Assembly (NCBI GenBank): GCA_041690635.1
Contig: JAWLGZ010000005.1
Location: 62,001-126,000, forward strand
DNA length: 64,000 nt
Origin: JAWLGZ01 sp041690635
GTDB taxonomy: Bacteria > Pseudomonadota > Gammaproteobacteria > Thiohalomonadales > Thiohalomonadaceae
Reading direction: 5' to 3'
A program made the position numbers and the translations under genes. Of the stretch, positions 8,462 to 16,662 are shown in pieces (the stretch's first letter is position 1; each line of letters opens with the position of its first letter). The notes under the pieces were generated by a model. It was not told where the DNA came from, ran no database searches, and worked only from the letters and a program-made list of their open reading frames with translations.

Positions 8462-8537
8462 AACGCGTATCACTACATTTACATTTAAGGGGCCAGGTTC
8501 GCATTTAAGGGGCCAGGCTTGGCCAGGCTCGAATTTT
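8438..8537 (+). repeat. Tandem 'TTAAGGGGCCAGG' repeat cluster
   Basis: Four imperfect copies of a motif around TTTAAGGGGCCAGGTTCG occur at 8438-8457, 8482-8501, 8502-8520 and 8521-8537, the last truncated at its left and ending GGCTCGAATTTT. Motifs of this kind are, from general knowledge, often seen near REP-associated tyrosine transposases (IS200/IS605 relatives), but no transposase is present here. The first copy encodes the end of the MerR reading frame. Confidence 0.7.
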
Positions 8538-8718
8538 CTCGCAGCGCCTCAACGCGCCTGCACTGGCGTTCCCATTTAGAAGACGCCTGCTGTTGGAGGA
8601 AGAGAAGCGAAACGACTGGTATGCCCGGATTTCAGCCGTCTCAGGGCTCCTTTCCCCACCTTGACTCCACCCGGGCCGGGATTTAGCCTCCGGGTAATAC
8701 TCTTACCAGGGTCGAGCC
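8538..8718. other. Intergenic region with no gene seen
   Basis: This stretch between the repeat cluster and the AbrB-type antitoxin shows no supported gene. The promoter of the toxin-antitoxin pair should lie in its last 100 bases; no strong match to consensus hexamers was recognised. Confidence 0.4.
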
Positions 8719-8949
8719 ATGCGAATCACCAGCAAGGGGCAGGTCACCATCCCCCTCGAAATCCGGCGGCAAGCGGGGCTTGCTCCGCACACGGAGGTGG
8801 AGTTTGTCATCGAGGAGGGCCGGGTCGTGCTGCGCAAGGCGGAGAGGAAGACCGGGCGCGGTGCCGCTGCCGTTGCCCGCCTGCGGCGGGCGCGGCGGCG
8901 AACGACCCTCAGCACGGATGAGATTCTGGCACTGACCCGCGGCGAATGA
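8719..8949 (+). CDS. AbrB/MazE-type antitoxin of a VapBC-like pair
   Basis: 76 aa. The N-terminal half, MRITSKGQVTIPLEIRRQAG, is a classic swapped-hairpin AbrB DNA-binding domain, followed by EVEFVIEEGRVVLRKAE. The basic C-terminal tail (RRARRRTTLSTDEILALTRGE) would wrap the toxin. It is translationally coupled to the downstream PIN toxin through a 4-base ATGA overlap, the normal antitoxin-first order. Such antitoxins repress their own promoter together with the toxin. Assignment as antitoxin is strong from motif and context; the particular VapB subfamily is uncertain. Confidence 0.9.
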   Translation: MRITSKGQVTIPLEIRRQAGLAPHTEVEFVIEEGRVVLRKAERKTGRGAAAVARLRRARRRTTLSTDEILALTRGE

Positions 8950-9368
8950 GCCCCCGCCGGATTCTGGTGGATTCGAACGTCCTGCTGGACGTGATCACTG
9001 CCGATCCCCGCTGGCAGGCATGGTCTGCGGGGGCGCTGGAAAAGCACCTCGAGACCGACCGGCTGGTTATCAACCCCATCGTTTACGCCGAAATCGCGTT
9101 CGATTTCGAGTCCATCGAGGAGGTGAACGAGTTACTGCCAAGCTCCGACTACGAATACGCCCCACTTCCAAGAGAGGCCGCGTTTCTGGCGGCGCGGTGT
9201 CATGCCCAATACCGTGCTGCCGGGGGCTCCCGGGCGATGATCCTTCCCGACCTCCTGATCGGTGCTCATGGTGTCGTTGAGCGCATGAGCCTGCTCACCC
9301 GCGACGTGCGGCGTTACCGTACCTACTTTCCGGGGCTCAGGCTCATCACACCCGATGAGCCGGCATAA
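8946..9368 (+). CDS. PIN-domain ribonuclease toxin (VapC-like)
   Basis: 140 aa with the PIN-domain acidic quartet in place: Asp9 (ILVDSNVLLD), Glu49 (IVYAEIAF), Asp102 (ILPDLLIGAHG) and Asp120 (LLTRDVRRYRTYFP). These residues coordinate Mg2+ or Mn2+ for RNA cleavage in VapC toxins. The start overlaps the antitoxin stop by 4 bases. All catalytic residues are intact, so the toxin is probably functional. Targets of VapC enzymes are commonly tRNA or rRNA loops; the target here cannot be read from sequence. Confidence 0.92.
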   Translation: MSPRRILVDSNVLLDVITADPRWQAWSAGALEKHLETDRLVINPIVYAEIAFDFESIEEVNELLPSSDYEYAPLPREAAFLAARCHAQYRAAGGSRAMILPDLLIGAHGVVERMSLLTRDVRRYRTYFPGLRLITPDEPA

Positions 9369-9466
9369 TGGGACTAAAAATGTAATTACCGCCATTACAA
9401 CGGATATGACATCACCCCGACGCACCCGATATCTTCTGCGGCGATAGTTCCCACGGTGAGCGCTGA

Positions 9467-10150
9467 ATGCCCCATTCGAAAACACTGAATGTCACCACTG
9501 CGGTTCTGATCATCAGCAATCTGGTGCCGCTGGCCGGCGTACTGTTTTTCGACTGGATCGTGTTCGAGGTGCTGCTGCTGTTCTGGGCGGAGAATGTGGT
9601 TATCGGCGCGATCAATGTGGCGCGCCTCTGGACCCTGTACCAGCGGCGCAATCACGGCACGCTGCTGCTTTTCATCCCGTTCTTCTGTTTCCACTACGGC
9701 CTGTTCGCGCTGGTGCACCTGGTGTTTCTGATGGCGGTTTTCCGCCCGGATGCGCCTGACTCGTACTCACTGGCCGCGCTGTTCGTACCCCTGGCCGCGC
9801 TGGTGGCCAGTCACGTCTATTCCCATTACGCGCATTTCCTCGGCCGTCAGGAATACCTGCACGTCACCCCCCAGCAGCTGATGACGCAGCCCTATTCCCG
9901 TGTGCTTGCGCTGCACGTGGCGATCCTTTTGGGTGGATGGGTTGTGCAGTGGTTCGGTGAGCCGGTCCTGGCATTGGTCGCTCTGGTGCTGGTCAAGATC
10001 GCCTTTGACGTGCCGGCCCACCGCCGGGAGCATCGCGAGAAGGGCGAGCGGGAAAAGAGCCAACGTGCCCAGGCAGCCGGGCAGAAACCGCCGCGCGACG
10101 CCGTGTTCAAGGGCTGGGGCGATGACCGCCAGGGCACCGATCCGCACTGA
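9467..10150 (+). CDS. DUF6498-type polytopic membrane protein
   Basis: 227 aa with about five to six hydrophobic segments (near residues 8-28, 30-50, 65-90, 100-120, 145-165 and 165-180). WIVFEVLLLFWAENVVIGAINVAR-type sequence near the second helix is typical of DUF6498 proteins, with conserved acidic residues inside a membrane segment. The C-terminus from about residue 183 is highly charged and probably cytoplasmic (HRREHREKGEREKSQRAQ). No function is established for this family. It is followed after 22 bases by the DUF3137 gene, so the two may be co-transcribed. Confidence 0.7.
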   Translation: MPHSKTLNVTTAVLIISNLVPLAGVLFFDWIVFEVLLLFWAENVVIGAINVARLWTLYQRRNHGTLLLFIPFFCFHYGLFALVHLVFLMAVFRPDAPDSYSLAALFVPLAALVASHVYSHYAHFLGRQEYLHVTPQQLMTQPYSRVLALHVAILLGGWVVQWFGEPVLALVALVLVKIAFDVPAHRREHREKGEREKSQRAQAAGQKPPRDAVFKGWGDDRQGTDPH

Positions 10151-10172
10151 TTGCACTCACTAAGGGAAATAG

Positions 10173-11228
10173 ATGATGTCGAGCGAAACCAGACAAGGCC
10201 CCGCGCAAGCCGCCCGGGTGGTTGAACAGCTCCGTCCCAGGCTGGCAGAACTTGAACGCGAGCGTATGCAGTTGCGCGAGCAGACTCTGCGGCTTCTGGT
10301 GGTGATCGGCGCGGCCAGCGCGATCATTGCCCTGCTGGTGCGGTTGGTGCTGGGTAGTGGCTGGGGTGGAGTCGCTTTTCTGGTGCTGATCGCCGGTGTT
10401 GTTGTTGCCGGATGGCAGATCGTGCGCCGGCAGACCCGGTGGGAACAGCAGGTGCTCGATGCCGTCATCCCGGTGATCTGCCAGTCCCTGGGCGACATTG
10501 CCTATCAGCCTGGCGTCGAGGTCGGCGATTTTCTGCCCGCCTTCGAGAAGCTCGGTGTGGTCGGCCACTCCAACCGACAGCGGCTCAGGCACTACTTTCG
10601 CGGCCGGCACCAGCAGACCGGCTTCGAGTTTGTCGACGCCGCACTCGACCGAACCAGCAGCCGCAAGGGCAAGGGCAACGGCGGCGATGCCGTCACGGTC
10701 TTCCAGGGCCTGCTGTTTCGCATTCAGCTGCCTTTCAGTGTCGACCAGCGCCTGCTGATCAGCCCCAGAGTGAGTATCAAGCTGTTCAACAAGCGCGCTG
10801 ACATGTGCGAAATCACGCTGGGAGACGAGGCCTTCGACGAGAAGTTCGTCGTCCACCACGACATGGACCAGACCGATGGCGCCGCGTTGGCTGAGCAGGT
10901 GCTGACCGCCGATTTTCGGCGTGCCCTGCTCGAACTCAACCAGCAGGAGGGCAAGCTGGCCTACGAACTGGGCGCCTTCGTGATCGGCCTGATGTACGAC
11001 AGCCTCTACATGGCGAAGACCCGGTATCAGCGAAGCGGCTCGATCGGCAAGCTCCAGATCGAAAAGCCGGTTCCGTTTCTCGACGTGCGTTTTTTCCTGT
11101 TCCGTGACTCACGGCTGGAAGAGGGGGTCGGCAGGATGGTCGATGATGTGGCTACCGTCTATCGCGTGATCCACACGCTTCCACTGGCGCCGGTAAACCC
11201 GGCCAAAACCTCAGCCCCTGCACACTGA
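10173..11228 (+). CDS. DUF3137 domain membrane protein
   Basis: 351 aa. A predicted coiled-coil N-terminus (residues 10-38, rich in Glu, Arg and Leu) is followed by two close transmembrane helices (about 39-60 and 64-84) and a large soluble domain (about 90-340) with features of DUF3137: repeated aromatic-rich strands such as HYFRGRH, VFQGLLFRIQLP, FDEKFVVHHDM and LYMAKTRYQR. DUF3137 proteins occur in many bacteria without assigned function. Two in-frame ATG codons stand together at the start (10173 and 10176); either may be used. It lies 22 bases after the DUF6498 gene and 55 bases before the PIN-like gene, suggesting one transcription unit. Confidence 0.75.
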   Translation: MMSSETRQGPAQAARVVEQLRPRLAELERERMQLREQTLRLLVVIGAASAIIALLVRLVLGSGWGGVAFLVLIAGVVVAGWQIVRRQTRWEQQVLDAVIPVICQSLGDIAYQPGVEVGDFLPAFEKLGVVGHSNRQRLRHYFRGRHQQTGFEFVDAALDRTSSRKGKGNGGDAVTVFQGLLFRIQLPFSVDQRLLISPRVSIKLFNKRADMCEITLGDEAFDEKFVVHHDMDQTDGAALAEQVLTADFRRALLELNQQEGKLAYELGAFVIGLMYDSLYMAKTRYQRSGSIGKLQIEKPVPFLDVRFFLFRDSRLEEGVGRMVDDVATVYRVIHTLPLAPVNPAKTSAPAH

Positions 11229-11283
11229 CGGTGCGTGGCTTTGACGGGCAGAACTCAGGCGTTGGCGCCAGAAAGGACTCCAT

Positions 11284-11874
11284 ATGAAATGGGCGTTTGT
11301 TGATTACGAGAACGTGGGCTCTATGGAGGCGCTGAATCTTTCAGAGTACGAGAGGGTCTTCGTGTTTTGCGGCCCCAAGAACACAAGAATCAAGGTGGGT
11401 GCGCTTCCCTCGGAGGGGTTCTGCCGGATCGAATTGATCGGCGTGACTACGATGGGGACCAATAACCTGGACTTCCATTTGGCCTTCCATCTCGGGCGCT
11501 TTCACGAGGTGGCGGACAAGGGCGTCACATTCCACGTCATCAGCAATGACGGTGGTTTCGATGGGTTGGTCAACCACCTCAGGAAGATCGGGAGGGGGTG
11601 CAAGAAGGTGGCAACCAGGGCGGCCACGCCCGCGAATGCGCCACCACCGGCATCGGCGCTGAGTGAAGGGGCTGCGCTCGTGGTGTCGCGGCTCAGGCAG
11701 CTCGATGGACGGAAACGCCCGAGAAAGAGGGACAGCTTTCTTAACTGGATCAAGTCCCAATGCCAGGGGCTGAACGGCAACGCCTCGCCCGAGACCGTCT
11801 GTAAAGAGCTGGTGAACGCAAAACTGGTCCGTGAGTCCGGCGCGAACATCTCTTACGACATCGAGCCGGCGTAG
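11284..11874 (+). CDS. PIN/NYN-like nuclease-fold protein with C-terminal winged-helix-like region
   Basis: 196 aa. The N-terminal 105 residues have a PIN/NYN-like pattern: Asp7 in FVDYENVG, Asn60/Asn61/Asp63 in GTNNLDFHLAFHLG, and Asp89/Asp93 in ISNDGGFDGLVNHL. These are the positions of the metal-binding acidic residues in NYN-family RNases. A low-complexity Ala/Pro linker (about 110-127) separates a basic C-terminal part with a helical, winged-helix-like look (FLNWIKSQCQGL, SPETVCKELVNAKLV). It may be a standalone RNase or part of a defence or RNA-turnover function with the two membrane proteins upstream; that link is only positional. Confidence 0.72.
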   Translation: MKWAFVDYENVGSMEALNLSEYERVFVFCGPKNTRIKVGALPSEGFCRIELIGVTTMGTNNLDFHLAFHLGRFHEVADKGVTFHVISNDGGFDGLVNHLRKIGRGCKKVATRAATPANAPPPASALSEGAALVVSRLRQLDGRKRPRKRDSFLNWIKSQCQGLNGNASPETVCKELVNAKLVRESGANISYDIEPA

Positions 11875-11934
11875 TCAGGACGCGGCGTAATGATTCGGTG
11901 GCCGCAGTGAAAACAAGCCGTCCCGTTTGCGCCG

Positions 11935-12375
11935 CTACGCAGCTGCTTTCCAGCCGTCGTCGGTCTCCTCCAGCTCCAGCCGCTCCGCGTGCTCCTGGCG
12001 GCTAAGATGGGCCAAGCGCTCGGCCATTTCTCGCACGACGGTATTGCCCCTGGCGTGCTCCTCGAACAGCGTCCGTAACAGGCGTTCGGCTGGCCCGCTT
12101 ATGGCGCCGCGACCGCTCTCCCAGTTGCGGACGGTGGTTTCGCCCACGCCAAGGATGTCCGCCAGGTGCTTTTGTGACATGTCCATTTCGACTCGCAGAA
12201 AGCGTACCTCCTCTGCGGTCAGGCATGCGCTCTTACTGACCACGTCCAGCCCGATGACCTTGTGAAGGCCGTCAACGTCACGGATCGAAACCGCATCCCC
12301 GTAAGGCGATGGGTGGATCTCGTAACCGTTGCGGAGCCAGACATAGCCAAGTCCGCACTCCGTGTAGTGGTACAT
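11935..12375 (-). CDS. XRE/MqsA-type HTH antitoxin or regulator
   Basis: 146 aa. The N-terminal 60 residues are a small domain (MYHYTECGLGYVWLRNGYEI, then PYGDAVSIRDVDGLHKVIG), and the C-terminal half is an XRE helix-turn-helix (TAEEVRFLRVEMDMSQKHLA, ILGVGETTVRNWESGRGAI), the arrangement found in MqsA/HigA-like antitoxins. There is no Cys zinc site as in true MqsA. It is downstream of and close to (14 bases) the DUF4258 gene on the same strand, giving toxin-first order, as in mqsRA and higBA. It most likely represses the shared promoter by binding the palindrome at 12712-12726. Confidence 0.82.
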   Translation of the reverse strand: MYHYTECGLGYVWLRNGYEIHPSPYGDAVSIRDVDGLHKVIGLDVVSKSACLTAEEVRFLRVEMDMSQKHLADILGVGETTVRNWESGRGAISGPAERLLRTLFEEHARGNTVVREMAERLAHLSRQEHAERLELEETDDGWKAAA

Positions 12376-12389
12376 GGCTCTGCCTCTCT

Positions 12390-12710
12390 TTAGTAGGTCG
12401 TGATAATCAGGACGAAATTTCCGTCGCGGTCCTTGTCCAGGGCGGCGACGACACTTACGGTGTCACCGGCAGAGATCGTTTCCATCTTGAGTACCCACTT
12501 CCCGTGTATGTCCCGGCTCGGGCCTTCCACGATGAAGCCGAGCCTCAGACACTGCAAAACCTGCCGGTTGGTTATCTTCCGCAGCGCCATGCGCTCTTTC
12601 GCGTGCGGGGTAAAGCGGACGCGGGAAGAGTCCGCGGCAACCTCCTTCACGATGCGAAGCGCGGTTGCGGGTGTGAGGTCCAGTGGAATAACGACAGTCG
12701 CCTTCCGCAT
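12390..12710 (-). CDS. DUF4258 (RelE-like fold) putative toxin
   Basis: 106 aa. The core VRFTPHAKERMALRKITNRQ followed by VLQCLRLGFIVEG is characteristic of DUF4258, a small domain related to the RelE/ParE toxin fold in which the His and Arg of 'H-A-x-x-R-M' are conserved. The C-terminus ends in beta strands (SVVAALDKDRDGNFVLIITTY). It is paired with an XRE antitoxin-like gene 14 bases downstream. No Shine-Dalgarno precedes the ATG; the promoter upstream places the transcription start on or next to the A of the ATG, so the message is probably leaderless. Toxin activity is inferred from family and pairing. Confidence 0.78.
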   Translation of the reverse strand: MRKATVVIPLDLTPATALRIVKEVAADSSRVRFTPHAKERMALRKITNRQVLQCLRLGFIVEGPSRDIHGKWVLKMETISAGDTVSVVAALDKDRDGNFVLIITTY

Positions 12711-12746
12711 GCGTCAATAATTGACGGTCTGTTCAAGGTTTGTCAA
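12711..12746 (-). promoter_or_regulatory. Leaderless promoter with palindromic operator for the DUF4258/XRE pair
   Basis: On the minus strand a perfect -35 box TTGACA (12741-12746) is followed by an 18-base spacer and a -10-like AATTAT (12717-12722). Six bases later comes the ATG at 12710. A 15-bp palindrome, CGTCAATAATTGACG (12712-12726), covers the -10 box and reaches to within one base of the start codon. This is the expected place for an autorepressing antitoxin operator. The boxes and palindrome are seen directly; repressor identity is inference. Confidence 0.7.
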
Positions 12747-13112
12747 GCACGCCACCGGATGGTTCCTTCGCGGCAAGCAACTCCGGCAGCCTGCTGCACC
12801 GGTGTATTTGGATTGCGTTTCTGTGCGCAGGAAAAGCGGCTGCTGATGCCAGGCACGGCGGATCACGGCTTCGCCTAATACGGCCTTGCCGACGGCTGAC
12901 CGCGGGTGGAATTTCCCGGCATTCGGGGTATGCTGCTGGCCCTCGCGTGCGGTGCCGCCGACGTTCCCCGCGCCTCTGTCAGACGGGGCACGGCGGCCGG
13001 CGACGCGGGCACCCTTGCGTCCCGGCGTGGTCTGGCCAGTGATGGCCCGGCTCCCCGTTATGCCCGCTTTCAGCAGGATGGGCTGAGTTCGGCGCCAATT
13101 CATCGTTCTGCA
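12747..13112. other. Intergenic region upstream of cydD
   Basis: The stretch separates the DUF4258 promoter from cydD. An open frame continuous with cydD extends upstream to 12906, but it lacks a sensible start and has non-coding composition. The cydDC promoter should lie here; no confident hexamers or FNR/ArcA-type boxes were recognised. Confidence 0.4.
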
Positions 13113-14861
13113 ATGGCACAGTCGGACACACTGACCTCCCCCGGCCGCTGGCTCGCCGCCCAGCGCCATTTGGCGGGGCCGGCCCTGAACCTGGCGGTGG
13201 GGCTCGGATTGGCGGGGGGGCTGCTGCTCATCTGGCAGGCGAACCTGCTGGCCAGCGTGGTGAACGAGGTGGTGGTGGAGAAGGCGGGCCTCCATGCGCT
13301 GTGGCCGTGGCTCTGGACCCTGCTGGCGGTCTTCCTGCTCCGCGCCGTCATCGCCTGGTCCTCGGAACAGGTGGCCTTCACCGCCGCGGCGCGGGTGAAG
13401 CTGGCGCTGCGCGATCGGCTCTACCGCCACCTGCAGGCGCTCGGCCCGGTCTACCTGCACGGGGAGCGCAGCGGCGAACTCTCCAACCTACTGGTGGACG
13501 GGGTGGAGAAGCTGGAGGCCTATTACTCTCGGTTCCTGCCGCAGATGGCGCTCACCGCCCTGGTGCCGCTCGCCATCCTCGCCTTCGTCTTCCCGCTGGA
13601 CTGGATCTCCGGGCTGGTGATGCTGGGCACCGCCCCGCTCATCCCCCTGTTCATGATCCTCATCGGCAAGGGGGCGGAGCGGCTCAATCAGCGCCAGTGG
13701 CGGGAGCTGGCCCGCATGAGCGCCCACTTCCTCGACGTCATCCAGGGGCTCACCACCCTGAAGCTGTTCAACGCCAGCCGCCGCGAGGCGGCGGTGATCG
13801 CCGCCGTCTCCGACGCCCACCGGCACAGCACCATGAAGGTACTGCGGGTGGCGTTTCTCTCCTCCCTGGTGCTGGAGTTCTTCGCCACGGTGAGCATCGC
13901 GGTGGTGGCGGTGCTCATCGGCTTCCGCCTGCTGTGGGGGGAGATGGTGTTTCTGCACGGCTTCTTCGTGCTGCTGCTGGCACCCGAGTTCTACCTGCCC
14001 CTGCGCACCATGGGCACCCACTACCACGCCCGCATGGAGGGGATCGCCGCCGCCGAACGGTTGATCGAGGTGCTGGAGACCGCCGCGCCGCCGGCACCGG
14101 CGACCCCGGTCGCGGTGCCGGCGGGCGGGCCGCCCGGGATCGAGTTCCGGGAGGTGGCCTACGACTATCCGGGGCAGCGCACCGCCCTGGCCGGGGCCAC
14201 CTTCCACGTCGCCCCCGGGGAGCGGGTGGCGCTGGTGGGGCCGAGCGGCTCGGGCAAGAGCACGACCATCAATCTGCTGCTCGGTTTTCTGCGCCACCAG
14301 TCCGGGAGCATCCTCGTCGATGGGCGGGAATTGGCCGGGATGGATCACGCCGCCTGGCTCGAACGGGTGGCGTGGGTCCCGCAGCGCCCCCGTCTGTTTC
14401 ACGGCACGGTGCGGGAGAACATCGGTTTGGGGCGGCCGGAAGCGTCATTGGAGGCGGTACGGCAGGCGGCACGCCTCGCCCAGGCGGAGGAGTTCATCGA
14501 ATGTCTGCCGCAGGGCTACGACACCCCGGTGGGTGAAGGGGGCCAGGGGCTCTCCGGCGGCCAGATCCAGCGCATCGCGCTGGCGCGTGCGTTCCTCAAG
14601 GATGCCCCTCTGGTGGTGCTGGACGAGCCCACCGCCAGCCTGGATCTCGAAAGCGAGGCGCTGGTACAGGCGGCGCTGGAGCGGCTCGCCGAGGGGCGCA
14701 CCGTGGTGGTGGTGGCCCACCGGCTCGCCACGGTGCAGAGCGCCGATCGGATCATCGTCCTCGACGGCGGCCGGGTGGCGGAGAGCGGCAACCACGGGGA
14801 GCTGATCGCCGCCGGCGGCCTTTACGCACAGATGGCGGCAGCCTACGGAGGCCGGTCATGA
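13113..14861 (+). CDS. cydD: CydD, thiol/heme ABC exporter ATP-binding and permease subunit
   Basis: 582 aa from ATG 13113, chosen because homology begins there (MAQSDTLTSPGRWLAAQRH). An N-terminal six-helix ABC exporter membrane domain (about 20-320) is followed by an ATPase domain with Walker A GPSGSGKST, signature LSGGQIQRIALARAF, Walker B PLVVLDEPTASLD and switch His in VVVAHRLATV. CydDC is a heterodimeric inner-membrane exporter/heme-dependent transporter of glutathione and cysteine needed to assemble cytochrome bd and periplasmic c-type cytochromes. It overlaps cydC by 4 bases (ATGA). No cydAB is adjacent, though many c-type cytochromes are encoded 16 kb downstream. Confidence 0.93.
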   Translation: MAQSDTLTSPGRWLAAQRHLAGPALNLAVGLGLAGGLLLIWQANLLASVVNEVVVEKAGLHALWPWLWTLLAVFLLRAVIAWSSEQVAFTAAARVKLALRDRLYRHLQALGPVYLHGERSGELSNLLVDGVEKLEAYYSRFLPQMALTALVPLAILAFVFPLDWISGLVMLGTAPLIPLFMILIGKGAERLNQRQWRELARMSAHFLDVIQGLTTLKLFNASRREAAVIAAVSDAHRHSTMKVLRVAFLSSLVLEFFATVSIAVVAVLIGFRLLWGEMVFLHGFFVLLLAPEFYLPLRTMGTHYHARMEGIAAAERLIEVLETAAPPAPATPVAVPAGGPPGIEFREVAYDYPGQRTALAGATFHVAPGERVALVGPSGSGKSTTINLLLGFLRHQSGSILVDGRELAGMDHAAWLERVAWVPQRPRLFHGTVRENIGLGRPEASLEAVRQAARLAQAEEFIECLPQGYDTPVGEGGQGLSGGQIQRIALARAFLKDAPLVVLDEPTASLDLESEALVQAALERLAEGRTVVVVAHRLATVQSADRIIVLDGGRVAESGNHGELIAAGGLYAQMAAAYGGRS

Positions 14862-16597
14862 GGGAGCTGTGGCGCCTGGGCCGGCTGCTCGGCCCCTACT
14901 GGAAGTGGATGGCGGTCGGGGTGGCGGCCTCGTTCCTCACCCTGCTGGCGAACGTGGGTCTGCTGGCGCTATCGGGCTGGTTTATCGCCGCCATGGCGCT
15001 GGCGGGGCTCGCCGGGGTGAGCATGAACTATTTCACCCCCGCGGCCGGCATCCGGCTGTTTGCCATCGTGCGCACGGTGGGTCGTTACGGGGAGCGGCTG
15101 GTGACCCACGAGGCCACCTTCCGGCTGCTGGCCCAGCTGCGGGTCTGGTTCTACACCCATCTGGAACCCCTCGCCCCGGCACGCCTGCAGCAGTACCGCA
15201 GCGGCGATCTGCTGAACCGGATCCGCGCCGATATCGACACCCTGGACAACCTCTACCTGCGCATCGTGGTGCCGGTGGCGGTGGCGCTGCTCGGGTTTGC
15301 CGCCGTGGGGCTGTTCCTGTGGGTCTTCGACCCGCGCCTCGCGGCGGTCAATCTGGCACTGCTGCTGGTGGCCGGGGTGGCGGTGCCGCTGCTGATGCAG
15401 CGGCTCGGCCGCCGGCCCGGCCGCGCCCTGGTGGAGAGCAGTGCGGAGCTCCAGGCCACCGCGGTGGACGGGCTGCAGGGGATGAGCGAGATCCTCGTGT
15501 ACGGCGCCGGGGAGCGCCAGGCGGCCCGCATCCACGACCTGAGCCGGGAGCTGACCGCGGCCCAGGGGCGCATGAGCCGCCTGAGCGGCATCTCCCAGGC
15601 CGCGCTGGGGCTCTGCGCCAATCTCGCCATGTGGCTCATGGCCCTGCTGGCGATCCCGCTGGTGGCGAGCGGCGCGCTGCAGCCGCCGCAGCTGGCGATG
15701 CTGGTGCTGTTCGCGCTGGCCAGTTTCGAGGCGGTGATGCCGCTGCCGCAGGCGTTTCAGATGCTGGGGCAGACCCTCGCCGCGGCGCGGCGCATCTTCG
15801 AGATCGTCGACGCCCGCCCCCAGGCCCCGGACCCGGCCGCCCCCTCACCCAGCCCCGCCCGCTTCGACCTGGCGCTGCGCGGTGTCACCTTCCGTTACGC
15901 CCCCGACGCCGCACCGGCCCTCAGCGATCTCCATCTGGAGCTGCCGGCCGGCCGGCGGGTGGCGGTGGTGGGGGCCACCGGCTCGGGCAAGAGCAGCATC
16001 GTGAATCTGCTGCTGCGCTTCTGGGACCCAGAGGCGGGCAGCGTCACCCTGGACGGACACGACCTGCGCGCCTTCTCGGGCGACGATCTGCGCCGCCATT
16101 TCGCAGTGGTGGCCCAGCAGACCCACCTCTTCACCACCACCCTGCGGGAGAATCTGCGGGTGGCCGACCCGGAGGCCACCGATGCGGATCTGGAGCGGGC
16201 GCTGGAGGCGGCGCAGCTACTGGCGTTCGTCCGCTCCCAGCCGGAGGGGCTGGACACCTGGGTGGGCGAGGCGGGGCTGCGCCTCTCCGGCGGCCAGGCG
16301 CGGCGGGTGGCCATCGCCCGGGCGCTGCTCAAGGATGCCCCCGTTCTGCTGCTGGACGAGCCCACCGAGGGACTGGACCCGGCGACCGAACGGGAGATGA
16401 TGGCGGCCATCCGGCAGCTGATGGACGGCCGCAGCGTGCTGCTCATCACCCACCGCCTGGTGGGGCTGGAGGCGATGGACGAGATTGTGGTGCTGGATCG
16501 GGGCCGGGTGGTCGAGCGCGGCAGCCACGAGGCGCTGCTGGCGGCGGGCGGCGTCTACGCGGGCATGCACGCCCGGATGATTTCACCTGCCGCCTGA
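14858..16597 (+). CDS. cydC: CydC, thiol/heme ABC exporter ATP-binding and permease subunit
   Basis: 579 aa, partner of CydD. The N-terminal membrane domain has the CydC-typical GWFIAAMALAGLAGVSMNYF followed by PAAGIRLFAIVRTVGRYGERL and THEATFRLLAQLRVWFY. The ATPase domain has Walker A GATGSGKSS, signature LSGGQARRVAIARALL, Walker B PVLLLDEPTEGLD and LLITHRLVG. Translation is coupled to cydD through the ATGA overlap. The gene runs convergently toward cbbO, with only 65 bases between the two stop codons and no clear terminator in that gap. All catalytic motifs are intact, so the exporter is probably functional. Confidence 0.93.
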   Translation: MRELWRLGRLLGPYWKWMAVGVAASFLTLLANVGLLALSGWFIAAMALAGLAGVSMNYFTPAAGIRLFAIVRTVGRYGERLVTHEATFRLLAQLRVWFYTHLEPLAPARLQQYRSGDLLNRIRADIDTLDNLYLRIVVPVAVALLGFAAVGLFLWVFDPRLAAVNLALLLVAGVAVPLLMQRLGRRPGRALVESSAELQATAVDGLQGMSEILVYGAGERQAARIHDLSRELTAAQGRMSRLSGISQAALGLCANLAMWLMALLAIPLVASGALQPPQLAMLVLFALASFEAVMPLPQAFQMLGQTLAAARRIFEIVDARPQAPDPAAPSPSPARFDLALRGVTFRYAPDAAPALSDLHLELPAGRRVAVVGATGSGKSSIVNLLLRFWDPEAGSVTLDGHDLRAFSGDDLRRHFAVVAQQTHLFTTTLRENLRVADPEATDADLERALEAAQLLAFVRSQPEGLDTWVGEAGLRLSGGQARRVAIARALLKDAPVLLLDEPTEGLDPATEREMMAAIRQLMDGRSVLLITHRLVGLEAMDEIVVLDRGRVVERGSHEALLAAGGVYAGMHARMISPAA

Positions 16598-16662
16598 CCA
16601 AACGCATCCGAACGTATGGGGGCGCTACCTCTTCCGCATCGCCCGACTGCGCGTCGAGCGCT

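Noticed and set aside
12906..13112. N-terminal extension of CydD
   Set aside because: The frame is open, but the 69 extra residues do not resemble CydD, and homology begins at the ATG at 13113.
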